From Myxococcota bacterium (GTDB lineage: Bacteria > Myxococcota_A > UBA9160 > UBA4427), in NCBI GenBank assembly GCA_041389495.1, contig JAWKRT010000002.1, positions 868,001 through 932,000 on the forward strand: a stretch of 64,000 nucleotides of DNA, in the 5' to 3' direction. The notes under the pieces are model-generated. The model had not been told where the DNA came from and did not search any database. It saw only the letters and a list, made by a program, of their open reading frames with translations. The translations under genes were made by a program, and so were the position numbers. This document shows positions 25,513 through 33,647 of the stretch, one piece after another (position 1 is the stretch's first letter; each line of letters opens with the position of its first letter).

Positions 25513-26304
25513 CTACGCGGGCGGCGGGGCCACGCGCACGAAGGCGGCGGCCGTGGTGCGGCCGCCCGCGCCTTCGTCGACGAGGTCGACGCGCAGCGCG
25601 CCGTCCTCGGGCCGCGCGACGAAGCGCGCCTCGGCGGCGAGCGGGCCGCGGCCGCTCGCCGCGACGTACCGGATGTCGAGCTCGGTCGCGACGCGCGGCC
25701 CGAGTGCGTGCTCGGCCAGCGCGAGCGCCGCGACCTCGACGAACACGGCGACGGCCGTGCCCTGGAGCGAGCCGTTCGGGTTGCAGACGGCGGCGCTCGG
25801 CGCGAGCGCGACGCGGCCGCGCGCGGCGTCGACGACCTCGAGCCCCATCGCGCGCTCGATCGGCTGCGAGAGCCGCGCGCCGCCCATGCGCGCGGGCACC
25901 GCGCCCGGCGTCGCGCGCGAAGCGTCCTTCGCGATGCGCCGGCGGAAGGTCGTGATGCCGGTCGCGACGGGATCGGCGCCGTCGTCGAACACGAGCTCGA
26001 CCGCGACCGCGCTCGCTCCCTCGCGCAGCGTGCGCGCTCGCGTGCGCAGGAGCGCGGGTGCGCGGCGCGCCGGTGCGCGCACGGAGAGGTCGGTCGTCAG
26101 CACGCTCTCGACCGGCTCGCCCGCGCGCGCGGCGAGACTTCCCGCGACGTCGGTCGCGGACGCGAGCACGGCGGGCCGCACCGCGCCGCGGTGACAGACG
26201 TGCTCGTAGGGCGCGACGACGAGCGGCGCCGCGGGGTCGTCCGTGCGCTCGATGCCGACGAGGAAGACGAGCGCGCGCGGCGCCTCGGGGGCGGGTGCAT
26301 CCAT
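25513..26304 (-). CDS. Double-hotdog thioesterase-family protein
   Basis: 263 residues consistent with two hotdog domains: the first about residues 20-120 (TTDLSVRAPARRAPALLRTRARTL region), the second about 150-255 with MGLEVVDAARGRVAL and NPNGSLQGTAVAVFVEVAAL, the helix of PaaI/acyl-CoA-thioesterase-like hotdogs. The tandem format is that of acyl-CoA thioesterase II or PaaI-like enzymes that release CoA from acyl intermediates. It converges with the sulfotransferase, ending 24 nt away. Confidence 0.75.
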   Translation of the reverse strand: MDAPAPEAPRALVFLVGIERTDDPAAPLVVAPYEHVCHRGAVRPAVLASATDVAGSLAARAGEPVESVLTTDLSVRAPARRAPALLRTRARTLREGASAVAVELVFDDGADPVATGITTFRRRIAKDASRATPGAVPARMGGARLSQPIERAMGLEVVDAARGRVALAPSAAVCNPNGSLQGTAVAVFVEVAALALAEHALGPRVATELDIRYVAASGRGPLAAEARFVARPEDGALRVDLVDEGAGGRTTAAAFVRVAPPPA

Positions 26305-26358
26305 GGGGGCCGCAGGGTAGGGCGTGCGCGCGCGAACGGAACGCGGCCCGAGCTCGCC

Positions 26359-26364
26359 TAGACT
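26359..26364 (+). promoter_or_regulatory. Candidate -10 element TAGACT
   Basis: TAGACT followed by a G+C tract lies 43 nt before the ATG at 26407. The same hexamer precedes the gene at 36782. No convincing -35 box is seen. Confidence 0.35.
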
Positions 26365-26406
26365 CGCGGCGCGCGCCGGAGCCCCGGGGTCGCGGGAGGT
26401 GCGAGC

Positions 26407-27075
26407 ATGACGGAGCGAGCGCGGAGCGGCGGGCAGAGGCGCGCGACGGGTCGCGTCGCCGGGACGCGGCGCGCGCGCCGGCGCCTGGCGGCACTCGCGG
26501 GCCGCTTCGCGCGCGTCGTCCGCGTCGCCCGCGTCGCTCGCGCGCGCGCGCGCGCCGCGCGCTTCGCCCCCTCGCCCTTCGCGGTCGCGCTCTGCGCGTG
26601 TGCGCACTTCGCGTGTGCGCCGGGCGCCGGCGGCGTCCGGCTCGACGAGCTGCGGGGTCGCGCGGTCGATCTCGAGACGGGGGCGCCGATCGCCGGCGCG
26701 CTCGTCGTCGAGTGGTACGTGGGCGGCGGCGTCGGCGACGGAGCGCGACCCGTCCACCACGCGCGCTGGACGACGACCGCGGCCGACGGCTCGTTCGCGC
26801 TCGCCGCCGAGGCGGCCGACCCGTGGACCGCGCTCGGCGCGAGCTACGGCCCGGAGCTCGCGCTCGTGCATCCCGACTACGGCCTCCAGCGCCAGGCGCG
26901 GCGCGAGGGCGAGCGGTGGCGGCTCGAGGGCGACGCGCGGCGCGCCGAAGCGGCGCGCCGCGACCTCGACCCGTACTGCCGCGGCGAGCGCGACGACGAG
27001 GGCGCGCGCCGGATCCGCGCCTTCGCCTGCCCGCCGCGCCCGGAGCGGCCCGCCGCGGAACGCGTCGATCGTTAG
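26407..27075 (+). CDS. Putative lipoprotein with carboxypeptidase-regulatory-like domain
   Basis: 222 residues. A long Arg/Ala-rich leader (about 55 residues) precedes a hydrophobic stretch and a lipobox-like FACAPG, so Cys near residue 70 may be lipidated. LRGRAVDLETGAPIAGALV then fits the start of a carboxypeptidase-regulatory-like (CarboxypepD_reg) beta sandwich, with WTTTAADGSFAL completing it. A GGGAGGTG ribosome-binding site supports the distal ATG, although the leader is unusually long; a shorter protein is possible. The stop overlaps that of the convergent gene (TTAG). Confidence 0.6.
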   Translation: MTERARSGGQRRATGRVAGTRRARRRLAALAGRFARVVRVARVARARARAARFAPSPFAVALCACAHFACAPGAGGVRLDELRGRAVDLETGAPIAGALVVEWYVGGGVGDGARPVHHARWTTTAADGSFALAAEAADPWTALGASYGPELALVHPDYGLQRQARREGERWRLEGDARRAEAARRDLDPYCRGERDDEGARRIRAFACPPRPERPAAERVDR

Positions 27076-28301
27076 GCGGGCGCGTCCGGCCCGCCGTCCG
27101 CGCCCGACCCCTCGCCCTTCGCGCCCGGCCCGTCCGCACCCGGTTCGTTCGCACCCGGTCCGTCCGCGGCGCCGACGCGCTGCCCCTTGCGGCCCGCGCG
27201 CACGAGCGCGGCGCCGTCGGTCGCGAGCAGCCGCTCGGCCAGCTCGACGCCGCGCTCCACGAGGCCGCGCGCCGCGACGCGGAGCGCCTCGCTGCGCTGC
27301 ACGACGGCGACGTTGCGCTCCATGTCCTCCGCGTCCCAGCCGCGCGAGTGCGCGATGTAGGCGTACTGCGGAACGTGGCAGCCGAGCTCGGTGAAGAAGC
27401 CGAGCATCTGGCCCGCGACGCCCTGCACGTTGTCCTGCCCGCCGGTGATGATCGCGGTCACGACCTTGTCGCGCAGCAGCGTGCGTCCCGCGATCGTCAC
27501 CTGGTTCTGGATGCAGTTCATGCGCTCGACCATCTTGTAGTAGAGGCTGCTCGGGTTGCCCCAGCGGATGGGCGTCGCGACGACGAACACGTCGGCCCAG
27601 TGGACGACCGCCTCGTAGACGCGGTCGAGCTCGTCGTCCGGGTCCATCTGCGTGATCGAGCACGGCCACGTGCAGGCGCGCGCGGCCTTCGAGTAGTAGC
27701 CCTCGCAGTGGCGGAACGAGAGATCGCGCAGGCGGATCGTGCGCGTGTCGCAGCCGCGCGCGGCCGCGTGCGCGATGGCCACGTCGAGGAGCTCGTCCGA
27801 CGTCGAGAAGCGCGGGTAGTCGGCGCTCATCGCGGTGGTCGAGATGCCCACCACGCGCACCGGCCCGGGCGCGCGGACGGGCTCGCGCGCGAGCGGGTGC
27901 GGCGCGTGCTTCGTGCGGTGGCGCTTGACGTGCGGCGTCACCGACACCTCGAGCACGCCGTCGCGCACGCGCGTCCGGTAGGCCGGCACCACGTCCGACT
28001 CGAAGCCGCGCTCGCCATGGCCGTCGCGGCGGTGGAAGCGCCACTGGTGCCACGGGCACACGACGAACTCGCCCTCGAGACAGCCCTGGCCGAGCGGCCC
28101 GCCCGCGTGGTTGCAGGCGCCCGAGATCGCGCCGAACTCGCCGTCCTTGTGCGACAGCGCGATGCGCGTGCCGTGGACGACGATCTGCTGGAGCTCGCGG
28201 CGCGCGAGCTCGCGCGCGTCGCCGACGGCGTGCCACTCCTCGCCGGGGCGGCGGCTGCGGTGCGGAGGCTGCGGTCCCGACGACGATCTGCGCGCGGCCA
28301 T
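27072..28301 (-). CDS. Rieske [2Fe-2S]-flavodoxin-like fusion oxidoreductase
   Basis: 409 residues in three parts. Residues about 20-125 are a Rieske domain: CNHAGGPL and CPWHQWRF supply the Cys-His pairs of the [2Fe-2S] cluster. Residues about 145-370 are an NADPH-dependent FMN-reductase/flavodoxin-like fold (VVGISTTAMSADYPRFSTSD, ADVFVVATPIRWGNPSSLYY, VVTAIITGGQDNVQGVAGQ). The last about 35 residues are Gly/Ala/Asp repeats. I start at the ATG at 28301, which has an AAGGAGGG ribosome-binding site. The fusion puts an iron-sulphur centre and a flavin in one soluble chain, so it may act as a self-contained electron-transfer protein, but no partner oxygenase is adjacent. Confidence 0.85.
   Translation of the reverse strand: MAARRSSSGPQPPHRSRRPGEEWHAVGDARELARRELQQIVVHGTRIALSHKDGEFGAISGACNHAGGPLGQGCLEGEFVVCPWHQWRFHRRDGHGERGFESDVVPAYRTRVRDGVLEVSVTPHVKRHRTKHAPHPLAREPVRAPGPVRVVGISTTAMSADYPRFSTSDELLDVAIAHAAARGCDTRTIRLRDLSFRHCEGYYSKAARACTWPCSITQMDPDDELDRVYEAVVHWADVFVVATPIRWGNPSSLYYKMVERMNCIQNQVTIAGRTLLRDKVVTAIITGGQDNVQGVAGQMLGFFTELGCHVPQYAYIAHSRGWDAEDMERNVAVVQRSEALRVAARGLVERGVELAERLLATDGAALVRAGRKGQRVGAADGPGANEPGADGPGAKGEGSGADGGPDAPA
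27121..27165. repeat. Three imperfect 15-bp tandem repeats inside the fusion gene
   Basis: Units beginning GCGCCCGGCCCGTCC, GCACCCGGTTCGTTC and GCACCCGGTCCGTCC follow one another and encode the GADGPGA-type tail of the Rieske-flavodoxin protein. The 15-bp length keeps frame, so copy number can change without breaking the protein. Confidence 0.6.
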
Positions 28302-28630
28302 GACGCCCTCCTTCCGCCGCGCTCGCGCGGCCTCGCGCGATGTCCGCGGCATTCGCAGCGTTCGCGGCGCCGGAAGGTGCCACGGAGCGCGATGCGCGCG
28401 CTCGCGGGCGCACGCGATCGCGTTCGCGCGCGCGATGACGCGCTGCGCCGTGACCCGCGGTCAGCCGCGCGCGCGTCGCGCGCGCGCTCGCCGGTTCGCG
28501 CTTCGTTAGTCGCACGCCGTTGACGTTCGTCGCCGATCGGCTCACCCTGCGCGCGTGCCGACGCCGCGCGTGCCGCGCGGCGCGAACGTCCCGCCGCGCC
28601 CGCGCACGGCGGCGACGACTGGGGGATGCG
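28302..28630. other. Divergent intergenic region, 329 nt
   Basis: No ORF here looks coding. It must hold the promoters of the leftward fusion gene and the rightward exported protein. GTTCGCG-like words recur. I see no clear -35/-10 pair or RNA gene. Confidence 0.4.
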
Positions 28631-29524
28631 ATGCGTGATGCGATGCGTGGATGGATCGGAGGGCTCGGACTCGTCTCGTTCCTGCTCGTCGGAGGCGCCG
28701 CCTTCGCGGGCGTCGGCGGCGACGACGCCGGAACGTGCGTCAACGCGTGCGGCAGCTACGGCGCCGGGAACAACGCCAACAGCTGCTACTGCGACTCCGC
28801 CTGCACGACCTACGGCGACTGCTGTGCCGACTACCAGCCCGTCTGCAACGGCAACACCGGCTGCTCGGCGAACTCCGGCGGCCGCTACATCCTGCACGTC
28901 GGCGGCATGTGCTCGCAGGGCTGGAACACGACGCTCTCGAACAAGGCCGGCTACACGAGCATCGACGTCAAGGCCGTGCAGACGAACCACAGCGGGCTCT
29001 CGGACGGAAGCCACACGGTCGGCATCTACCTCGACCAGTGCTGCACGGGCTCGAACCTCTGCTACGTGATCAACTACAGCGGCGGCGACAACGTGGTCGG
29101 CCACCGCCTCGCGAACTCGGCGACGAACTACAACATCAACTGGGTCGGGACGTCGGGCGGCGCCGGTGGCGGCAGCGAGCTGTCGGGCAACTTCCTCGCC
29201 GACATCTTCGGGCCGTGCGACTACGCCGGGCACCTCGGCACGTCCGAGGCGCGCAACTCGTACAACCACAACGACACGAACGGCGAGACCGTCTACCACA
29301 TCGGTGGCTACGACGGCTGGTGGTACTCGTCGTGGCTGCTGCCGGGCGAGGACGACGGCGCGGTCGCCTACCACTCGGCGGGCGCGGTCACGAGCACGAC
29401 GTCGACGAGCAGCATGTGCAAGACGCCGAAGTACACGAACCACGTCGCCGCGTGGACGTGCAGTGGCTACAACCTCGACCACTACGGGATGAAGACGAAG
29501 TTCATCAGCCAGATTGGCTGGTAG
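28631..29524 (+). CDS. Exported protein with N-terminal somatomedin-B-like domain
   Basis: 297 residues with a signal peptide (1-26, ending AFAG). Residues 36-72 hold eight cysteines at 36, 40, 52, 54, 58, 64, 65 and 72, and the stretch CYCDSACTTYGDCCADYQPVC fits the PROSITE-style somatomedin-B consensus C-x-C-x3-C-x5-CC-x-[DN]-[FY]-x3-C exactly. The remaining about 220 residues are Asn/Ser/Gly/Tyr-rich; NYSGGD could be a nucleophile elbow and DYAGH and AYHSAG could supply acid and base of an alpha/beta-hydrolase, but this is speculative. Base composition is visibly less G+C-rich than its neighbours. The domain is common in animals and rare in bacteria, so lateral origin is possible. Confidence 0.8.
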   Translation: MRDAMRGWIGGLGLVSFLLVGGAAFAGVGGDDAGTCVNACGSYGAGNNANSCYCDSACTTYGDCCADYQPVCNGNTGCSANSGGRYILHVGGMCSQGWNTTLSNKAGYTSIDVKAVQTNHSGLSDGSHTVGIYLDQCCTGSNLCYVINYSGGDNVVGHRLANSATNYNINWVGTSGGAGGGSELSGNFLADIFGPCDYAGHLGTSEARNSYNHNDTNGETVYHIGGYDGWWYSSWLLPGEDDGAVAYHSAGAVTSTTSTSSMCKTPKYTNHVAAWTCSGYNLDHYGMKTKFISQIGW

Positions 29525-29546
29525 CGGCGCTTCACCGGACGGCCCC

Positions 29547-30779
29547 GTGAGCGGCAGCGGCGCGCGTGCGCGCGTCGCTGCCGCGATCGGCGTGGCCGTG
29601 CTCGCGGTGCTCGCCGCGAGCGCGTGGTGCGGGCGCGGGAGTGCGGGGCTCCGCGAGTCCGCACGCACGGCGGACGCTCCGGACGCGAGCGCCGCCGCTC
29701 CGCCCGCCCCCGCGCCGCCTCCGCTCCCGCCCGAGGACGAGCTCCCCGAGCCCGTGCGCGACTATCTCGCGCGCACCGTCTACCCGCCCGACGCCGGGCG
29801 GCTCGACCAGGCGGGCGATCTGCTCGAAGCGAACCCGCGCTACGAGCAGTTCAAGCGCGTGCCCGGGTCGCACGGCAGCGTTCCCGACGTGACGTTCCTG
29901 TGGACCGCGGACGCGTTCCGCTACACGAGCGACGAGATCGTGCACGCGCGCTTCGAGGCGAAGCAGGGCGATGCGCCGGCGCTCGTGCGCGACCTCTCCG
30001 GGTGGGCGCGCGCCGAAGGGCGCGGCGGGCCGGAGGGCGACGAGGTCGCGCTGCACTTCCGGCGCGCGGGCGCGGCGCACCTCGCGGACGTCGATCTCTC
30101 GCGCGAGTTCGCCGAGCACCACGGCTTCGTCGTGCTCGGCGTCCGCTACACCGTGGCGGACGTCGCGCAGCAGGAGGAGAGGATCCGCGTCTTCGTGACG
30201 CCGGCCGATGCGATCCCCGCTGCCTTCACGGGCACCTTCCGCGACGACGTGCGCGACGGGAGCCTCGTCGTCGAGGCCGGCGTCGAGGTGTACCGGCCGG
30301 GCTTCTACCGCTTCGACGCGAACCTCTACGGCGCGAACGGCGAGCCCGTCGCGTGGGCCGCGTTCAAGGGCGAGCTGTCGCGGCGCGACGGCTTCGTGCC
30401 CCTTCGCTTCTTCGGCCGCGTGCTGCGCGACGTCGGCGCGCCGGGCCCGTACCGGCTGCGTCAGCTGCGCGGCTACCTGTTCCGCGACGGCGAGTTCCCC
30501 GACCGCCTCCACCTGCGCGACTACGAAGGCAGCTACGTGACGAGCGCGTCCGCGCTCGACGCGTTCTCCGAGGCCGAGTGGGACGACGCGCACCGGCGCC
30601 GCATGGTGGAGCTGATGCTGCAGGACGAGGCCGCGGGCATCCCGATCGACGTGCCGCCCGCGCCGGGCGCCGACGGCGCCCTGGGCGCGGCGCCCGCGCC
30701 GGACGCGCCGGGCCCGGCGAGCGCGCCCGACGGCGCGAGCGCGCCCGACGGCGCGAGCGCGGCGCCCGGCGCTCGTTAG
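29547..30779 (+). CDS. Unrecognised membrane-anchored or exported protein
   Basis: 410 residues from GTG at 29547; TTG at 29514, overlapping the previous stop, would add 11 residues. A single hydrophobic segment (VAAAIGVAVLAVLAASAW) near the N-terminus is either a signal anchor or an uncleaved signal. Then comes a Pro-rich linker and two beta-rich regions with FVVLGVRYTVADVAQQEERI and VYRPGFYRFDANLYGANGEP. The C-terminus is a low-complexity tail with APDGAS repeats. I do not recognise the family. It is probably co-transcribed with the somatomedin-B gene 22 nt upstream. Confidence 0.7.
   Translation: MSGSGARARVAAAIGVAVLAVLAASAWCGRGSAGLRESARTADAPDASAAAPPAPAPPPLPPEDELPEPVRDYLARTVYPPDAGRLDQAGDLLEANPRYEQFKRVPGSHGSVPDVTFLWTADAFRYTSDEIVHARFEAKQGDAPALVRDLSGWARAEGRGGPEGDEVALHFRRAGAAHLADVDLSREFAEHHGFVVLGVRYTVADVAQQEERIRVFVTPADAIPAAFTGTFRDDVRDGSLVVEAGVEVYRPGFYRFDANLYGANGEPVAWAAFKGELSRRDGFVPLRFFGRVLRDVGAPGPYRLRQLRGYLFRDGEFPDRLHLRDYEGSYVTSASALDAFSEAEWDDAHRRRMVELMLQDEAAGIPIDVPPAPGADGALGAAPAPDAPGPASAPDGASAPDGASAAPGAR
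30718..30751 (+). repeat. Two copies of a 16-mer, 18-bp period, in coding sequence
   Basis: CGAGCGCGCCCGACGG occurs at 30718-30733 and 30736-30751, coding for the APDGAS tail repeat. The same 16-mer is repeated at 37701-37732 in a non-coding gap. Confidence 0.6.
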
Positions 30780-30798
30780 GCGCGTCGCCGCCCGCGTC

Positions 30799-31581
30799 TC
30801 ACGCGACGAACCAGCGGCCGCCGTTGACGGCGAGGCTCTGTCCGGTGATCGGCCGCGCGAGGTCGGACGCGAGGAAGAGCACGGCGCCCGCGCACTCGTC
30901 GGCCGTCGGCACGCTGCGCAGCGGTACGTCGCGGCACTGCAGCGCCTCGAAGTCCGGCTCGCTCATGCCGGCCTCCTTCGCGCCCGCCGCGATCCAGCCG
31001 TCCCAGTTCTCGCCCTTCACGGGGCCGAGCTGCACGCCGTTGGCGCGGATGCCGTCGGGGCCGAGCTCGACGGCGATCGTGCGCGCCAGGCTCGCGAGCG
31101 CGGCCTTCGACGCGGCATAGGCGCCGAGCGTCGGCGGCGGGTCCGTGCTCGCGCCGGTGTTGATGAGGACGATGCGGCCGTCGCGCCGCGACCGCATCGA
31201 CGGCGCGACGAGCTGCACGAGGTGGAGCGCGCCGAACAGGTTCACCTCCATGATCGCGCGCCAGTCGTCGGGGTCGGAGTCCGTCACGACCTTGTAGTCG
31301 CCGTCGTAGTGGCCGTTCTGCACGAGCACGTCGATGCGCCCGAAGCGCTCGAGCGTCGCGTCGACGAGCCGCTGGCACGCCGCGCGGTCGGTGATGTCGG
31401 TGGGCACCGCGAGCACTTCGCCGCCCGCGGCCTCGACCTCGTCGACGACCGCCTGGAGGCGATCCTTCCGCCGCGCGCACAGCGCGAGCTTCGCGCCCTC
31501 GCGCGCGAACGCGAGCGCGATCGAGCGCCCCATCGCGGGGCCGATGCCGGTGACGATCGCGACCTTGTCCTCGAGCAGCAT
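30799..31581 (-). CDS. SDR-family oxidoreductase
   Basis: 260 residues. The cofactor motif is a variant TGIGPAMG, NNAG is replaced by VQNGHY, and GAYAASKAAL holds the catalytic Tyr and Lys. The C-terminal SDLARPITGQSLAVNGG is typical of classical SDRs. It lies 51 nt downstream of the DapB-like gene on the same strand, so they form an operon that is divergent from another SDR/DapB operon at 32832. Confidence 0.85.
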   Translation of the reverse strand: MLLEDKVAIVTGIGPAMGRSIALAFAREGAKLALCARRKDRLQAVVDEVEAAGGEVLAVPTDITDRAACQRLVDATLERFGRIDVLVQNGHYDGDYKVVTDSDPDDWRAIMEVNLFGALHLVQLVAPSMRSRRDGRIVLINTGASTDPPPTLGAYAASKAALASLARTIAVELGPDGIRANGVQLGPVKGENWDGWIAAGAKEAGMSEPDFEALQCRDVPLRSVPTADECAGAVLFLASDLARPITGQSLAVNGGRWFVA

Positions 31582-31632
31582 GGGGCCTCCTCTCGATGCG
31601 GGCGCGGCGCGCCGCGCGCGCGTCGCGCTCGT

Positions 31633-32694
31633 TCAGGCGGGCAGCCGCACGCGGCCGCGGCCCGTGAGCAGCGGCAGGTCGAGCGGCGTGCGGATGCCGG
31701 GCGGCGCGTGGCAGACGGGCGCGATCGCGTTCACGCAGTTCATCGCGGTCGCGAGCAGTCCGAACTCCGACGACGTCCCGTCCGTCACCGGGCCGAAGCT
31801 GCAGCGCAGCGGCGGGTCGCCCGCGATCTCGACGCGGTACTCGAGCGTCGCGTCGTACGGCCAGCGCGGCTCCATGTGGTCGGTCATCTTCCAGTAGGTG
31901 CGGAAGGCGATCATCGGAACGCCGCGCACGAAGCCGGTGTAGTGGTAGTGCTGCCCGGCGACGCGCCCCTCCGGAATCGTTCCCGCCGCGGTCTCGACGT
32001 CGCGCGTCGCGAGCGCGAACTCGTAGCCGGTGCGGTAGTCGTCGAGCTCGAAGCCGAGCCCCGCCGCGACCATGTCCATCGACTCGCAGAAGATCCGGCT
32101 CATCACCGAGAGCAGCGCGGGCGGGTTCGCGCGCGCCTCCTCGGGCGTCGCGCCGAAGCCGAGCTGGTCGAAGATCATCTGCGGGCTCTCGCTCATGTTC
32201 GAGAGGTCGCAGATCTCCGCGACCTCGATGCGGTCGATGCGGCGGGAGAGCGCGGAGACGACGAGCGGGAGGCGGTCGCCGCCGAAGCCCGGGTGGATGC
32301 CCGTGCCGTGGAAGGAGACGCCGCCCTCGCGGCACGCGTCCTCGATGCGCTCGACGAGCGCGGGATCCTTCAGGTAGACCCAGCCCGTCGGCGTCACGAG
32401 GTTCTTGCCCGAAGCGAGGATGCGACACATCTCGTCGAGGTCGGCGAGCAGCGGCGCGTAGAGCACGCAGTCGGCATCGACCGCGAGCACCTCGTCGATC
32501 GAGCCCGTCGCGCGCACGCCGAGCGGCGGCAGGCCGACGAGCTCGCCGGCGTCGCGCCCCACCTTCGCCGGCGTGTGCACCCACACGCCCGCGAGCGCGA
32601 GCGAAGGGTCGGCCAGGATCGCGGGGATCGCGTGGCGCCCGACGCTGCCCGTCGCCCACTGGATCACGCGGAGCGGTCGGCTCGCGGTGGTCAT
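31633..32694 (-). CDS. DapB/Ord-like NAD(P)-dependent oxidoreductase (copy 1)
   Basis: 353 residues. RVIQWATGSVGRHAIPAIL is the N-terminal Rossmann motif of the family annotated as dihydrodipicolinate-reductase-like or 2,4-diaminopentanoate dehydrogenase-like; FHGTGIHPGFGGDRLPL is the conserved central block. The family is abundant in mycobacteria and other sterol or lipid degraders, where its substrate is unknown; lysine synthesis is unlikely because DapB proper is shorter (about 270). The other two copies here are 34465-35550 and 35570-36652. The ATG at 32694 was chosen because it leaves only a short leader before the Rossmann strand. Confidence 0.85.
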   Translation of the reverse strand: MTTASRPLRVIQWATGSVGRHAIPAILADPSLALAGVWVHTPAKVGRDAGELVGLPPLGVRATGSIDEVLAVDADCVLYAPLLADLDEMCRILASGKNLVTPTGWVYLKDPALVERIEDACREGGVSFHGTGIHPGFGGDRLPLVVSALSRRIDRIEVAEICDLSNMSESPQMIFDQLGFGATPEEARANPPALLSVMSRIFCESMDMVAAGLGFELDDYRTGYEFALATRDVETAAGTIPEGRVAGQHYHYTGFVRGVPMIAFRTYWKMTDHMEPRWPYDATLEYRVEIAGDPPLRCSFGPVTDGTSSEFGLLATAMNCVNAIAPVCHAPPGIRTPLDLPLLTGRGRVRLPA

Positions 32695-32831
32695 CGCGCT
32701 CCGCAGGATCGCACGAGACGCGGCGCGCGTGGGTGTGATAAAGCGCGAGCGACGCGGTCGCGCGCCGGTGTGCGGCGGGCGCGTTCGTACGCAGCGCGCC
32801 GCGGAAGCGGGTGCGGCGCGAGGAGGGGCGA

Positions 32832-33626
32832 GTGGCACTGGACCTGATGCGACTCGACGGGCGGGTGGCGATCGTGACGGGCGCCGGGCGGGGCGTCGGC
32901 GAGGGCATCGCGCTCGCCATGGCCGCGGCCGGCGCGACCGTCGTCGCGGCCGCGCGCACGAAGAGCGAGATCGACCGGACCGTCGCGGCGATCGCCGCGC
33001 GCGGAGGCGAGGCGCTCGCGGTCGTCGCCGACGTGACGAAGGGCGACGAGCTCGCGCGACTCGTCGACGCGACCGTGGCGGCGTTCGGACGGCTCGACGT
33101 CGTCGTCAACAACGCGGGCGGCCAGGAGAGCTACGTCCCGTTCCTCGAGATCGGCGAGGACGTCTTCTACCACCACTTCGCGTGGAACACGGGCTCGGCC
33201 TTCCGCCTCAGCCAGCTCGCGACGCCGCACCTGCTCGCGACGGGCAACGGCGCGATCCTCAACATCTCGTCGGGCGTCGGCCACATCGGCGTGCGCGGCA
33301 TGCTGCCGTACGGCGTCGCGAAGGCCGCGCTCGACCACCTGACGCGCACGCTCGCCGAGGAGCTCGCGCCGAAGGTGCGCGTCAACGCGCTCGCGCTCGG
33401 CGCGATCATGACGCCCGCGCTCCAGAACACGTTCGACATGGATCCGTCGTTCCGCGACGGCATGATCGCGAAGACGCCGCTCAAGCGGATCGGCACGACC
33501 GAGCAGATCGGCGCGGCCGCCGTGTTCGCGTGCTCGGACGCGGCGTCGTACATGACGGGCGCGGTGATCCCGATCGACGGCGGTCTGCAGGACACGAACC
33601 TGCCGTTCAAGCTGCCGGACCTGTAG
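32832..33626 (+). CDS. SDR-family oxidoreductase
   Basis: 264 residues from GTG with an AGGAGGGG ribosome-binding site immediately upstream. TGAGRGVG, NNAGG and PYGVAKAAL give cofactor and catalytic sites, and a serine pair in NISSGVG supplies the active-site serine. DTNLPFKLPDL at the end extends beyond the typical IDGG. The next SDR begins 22 nt later. A TGATAAAGCG patch around 32730 may be the -10 region of this divergent promoter. Confidence 0.85.
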   Translation: MALDLMRLDGRVAIVTGAGRGVGEGIALAMAAAGATVVAAARTKSEIDRTVAAIAARGGEALAVVADVTKGDELARLVDATVAAFGRLDVVVNNAGGQESYVPFLEIGEDVFYHHFAWNTGSAFRLSQLATPHLLATGNGAILNISSGVGHIGVRGMLPYGVAKAALDHLTRTLAEELAPKVRVNALALGAIMTPALQNTFDMDPSFRDGMIAKTPLKRIGTTEQIGAAAVFACSDAASYMTGAVIPIDGGLQDTNLPFKLPDL

Positions 33627-33647
33627 GCGCGGGAGGCGCGGAGCGGC

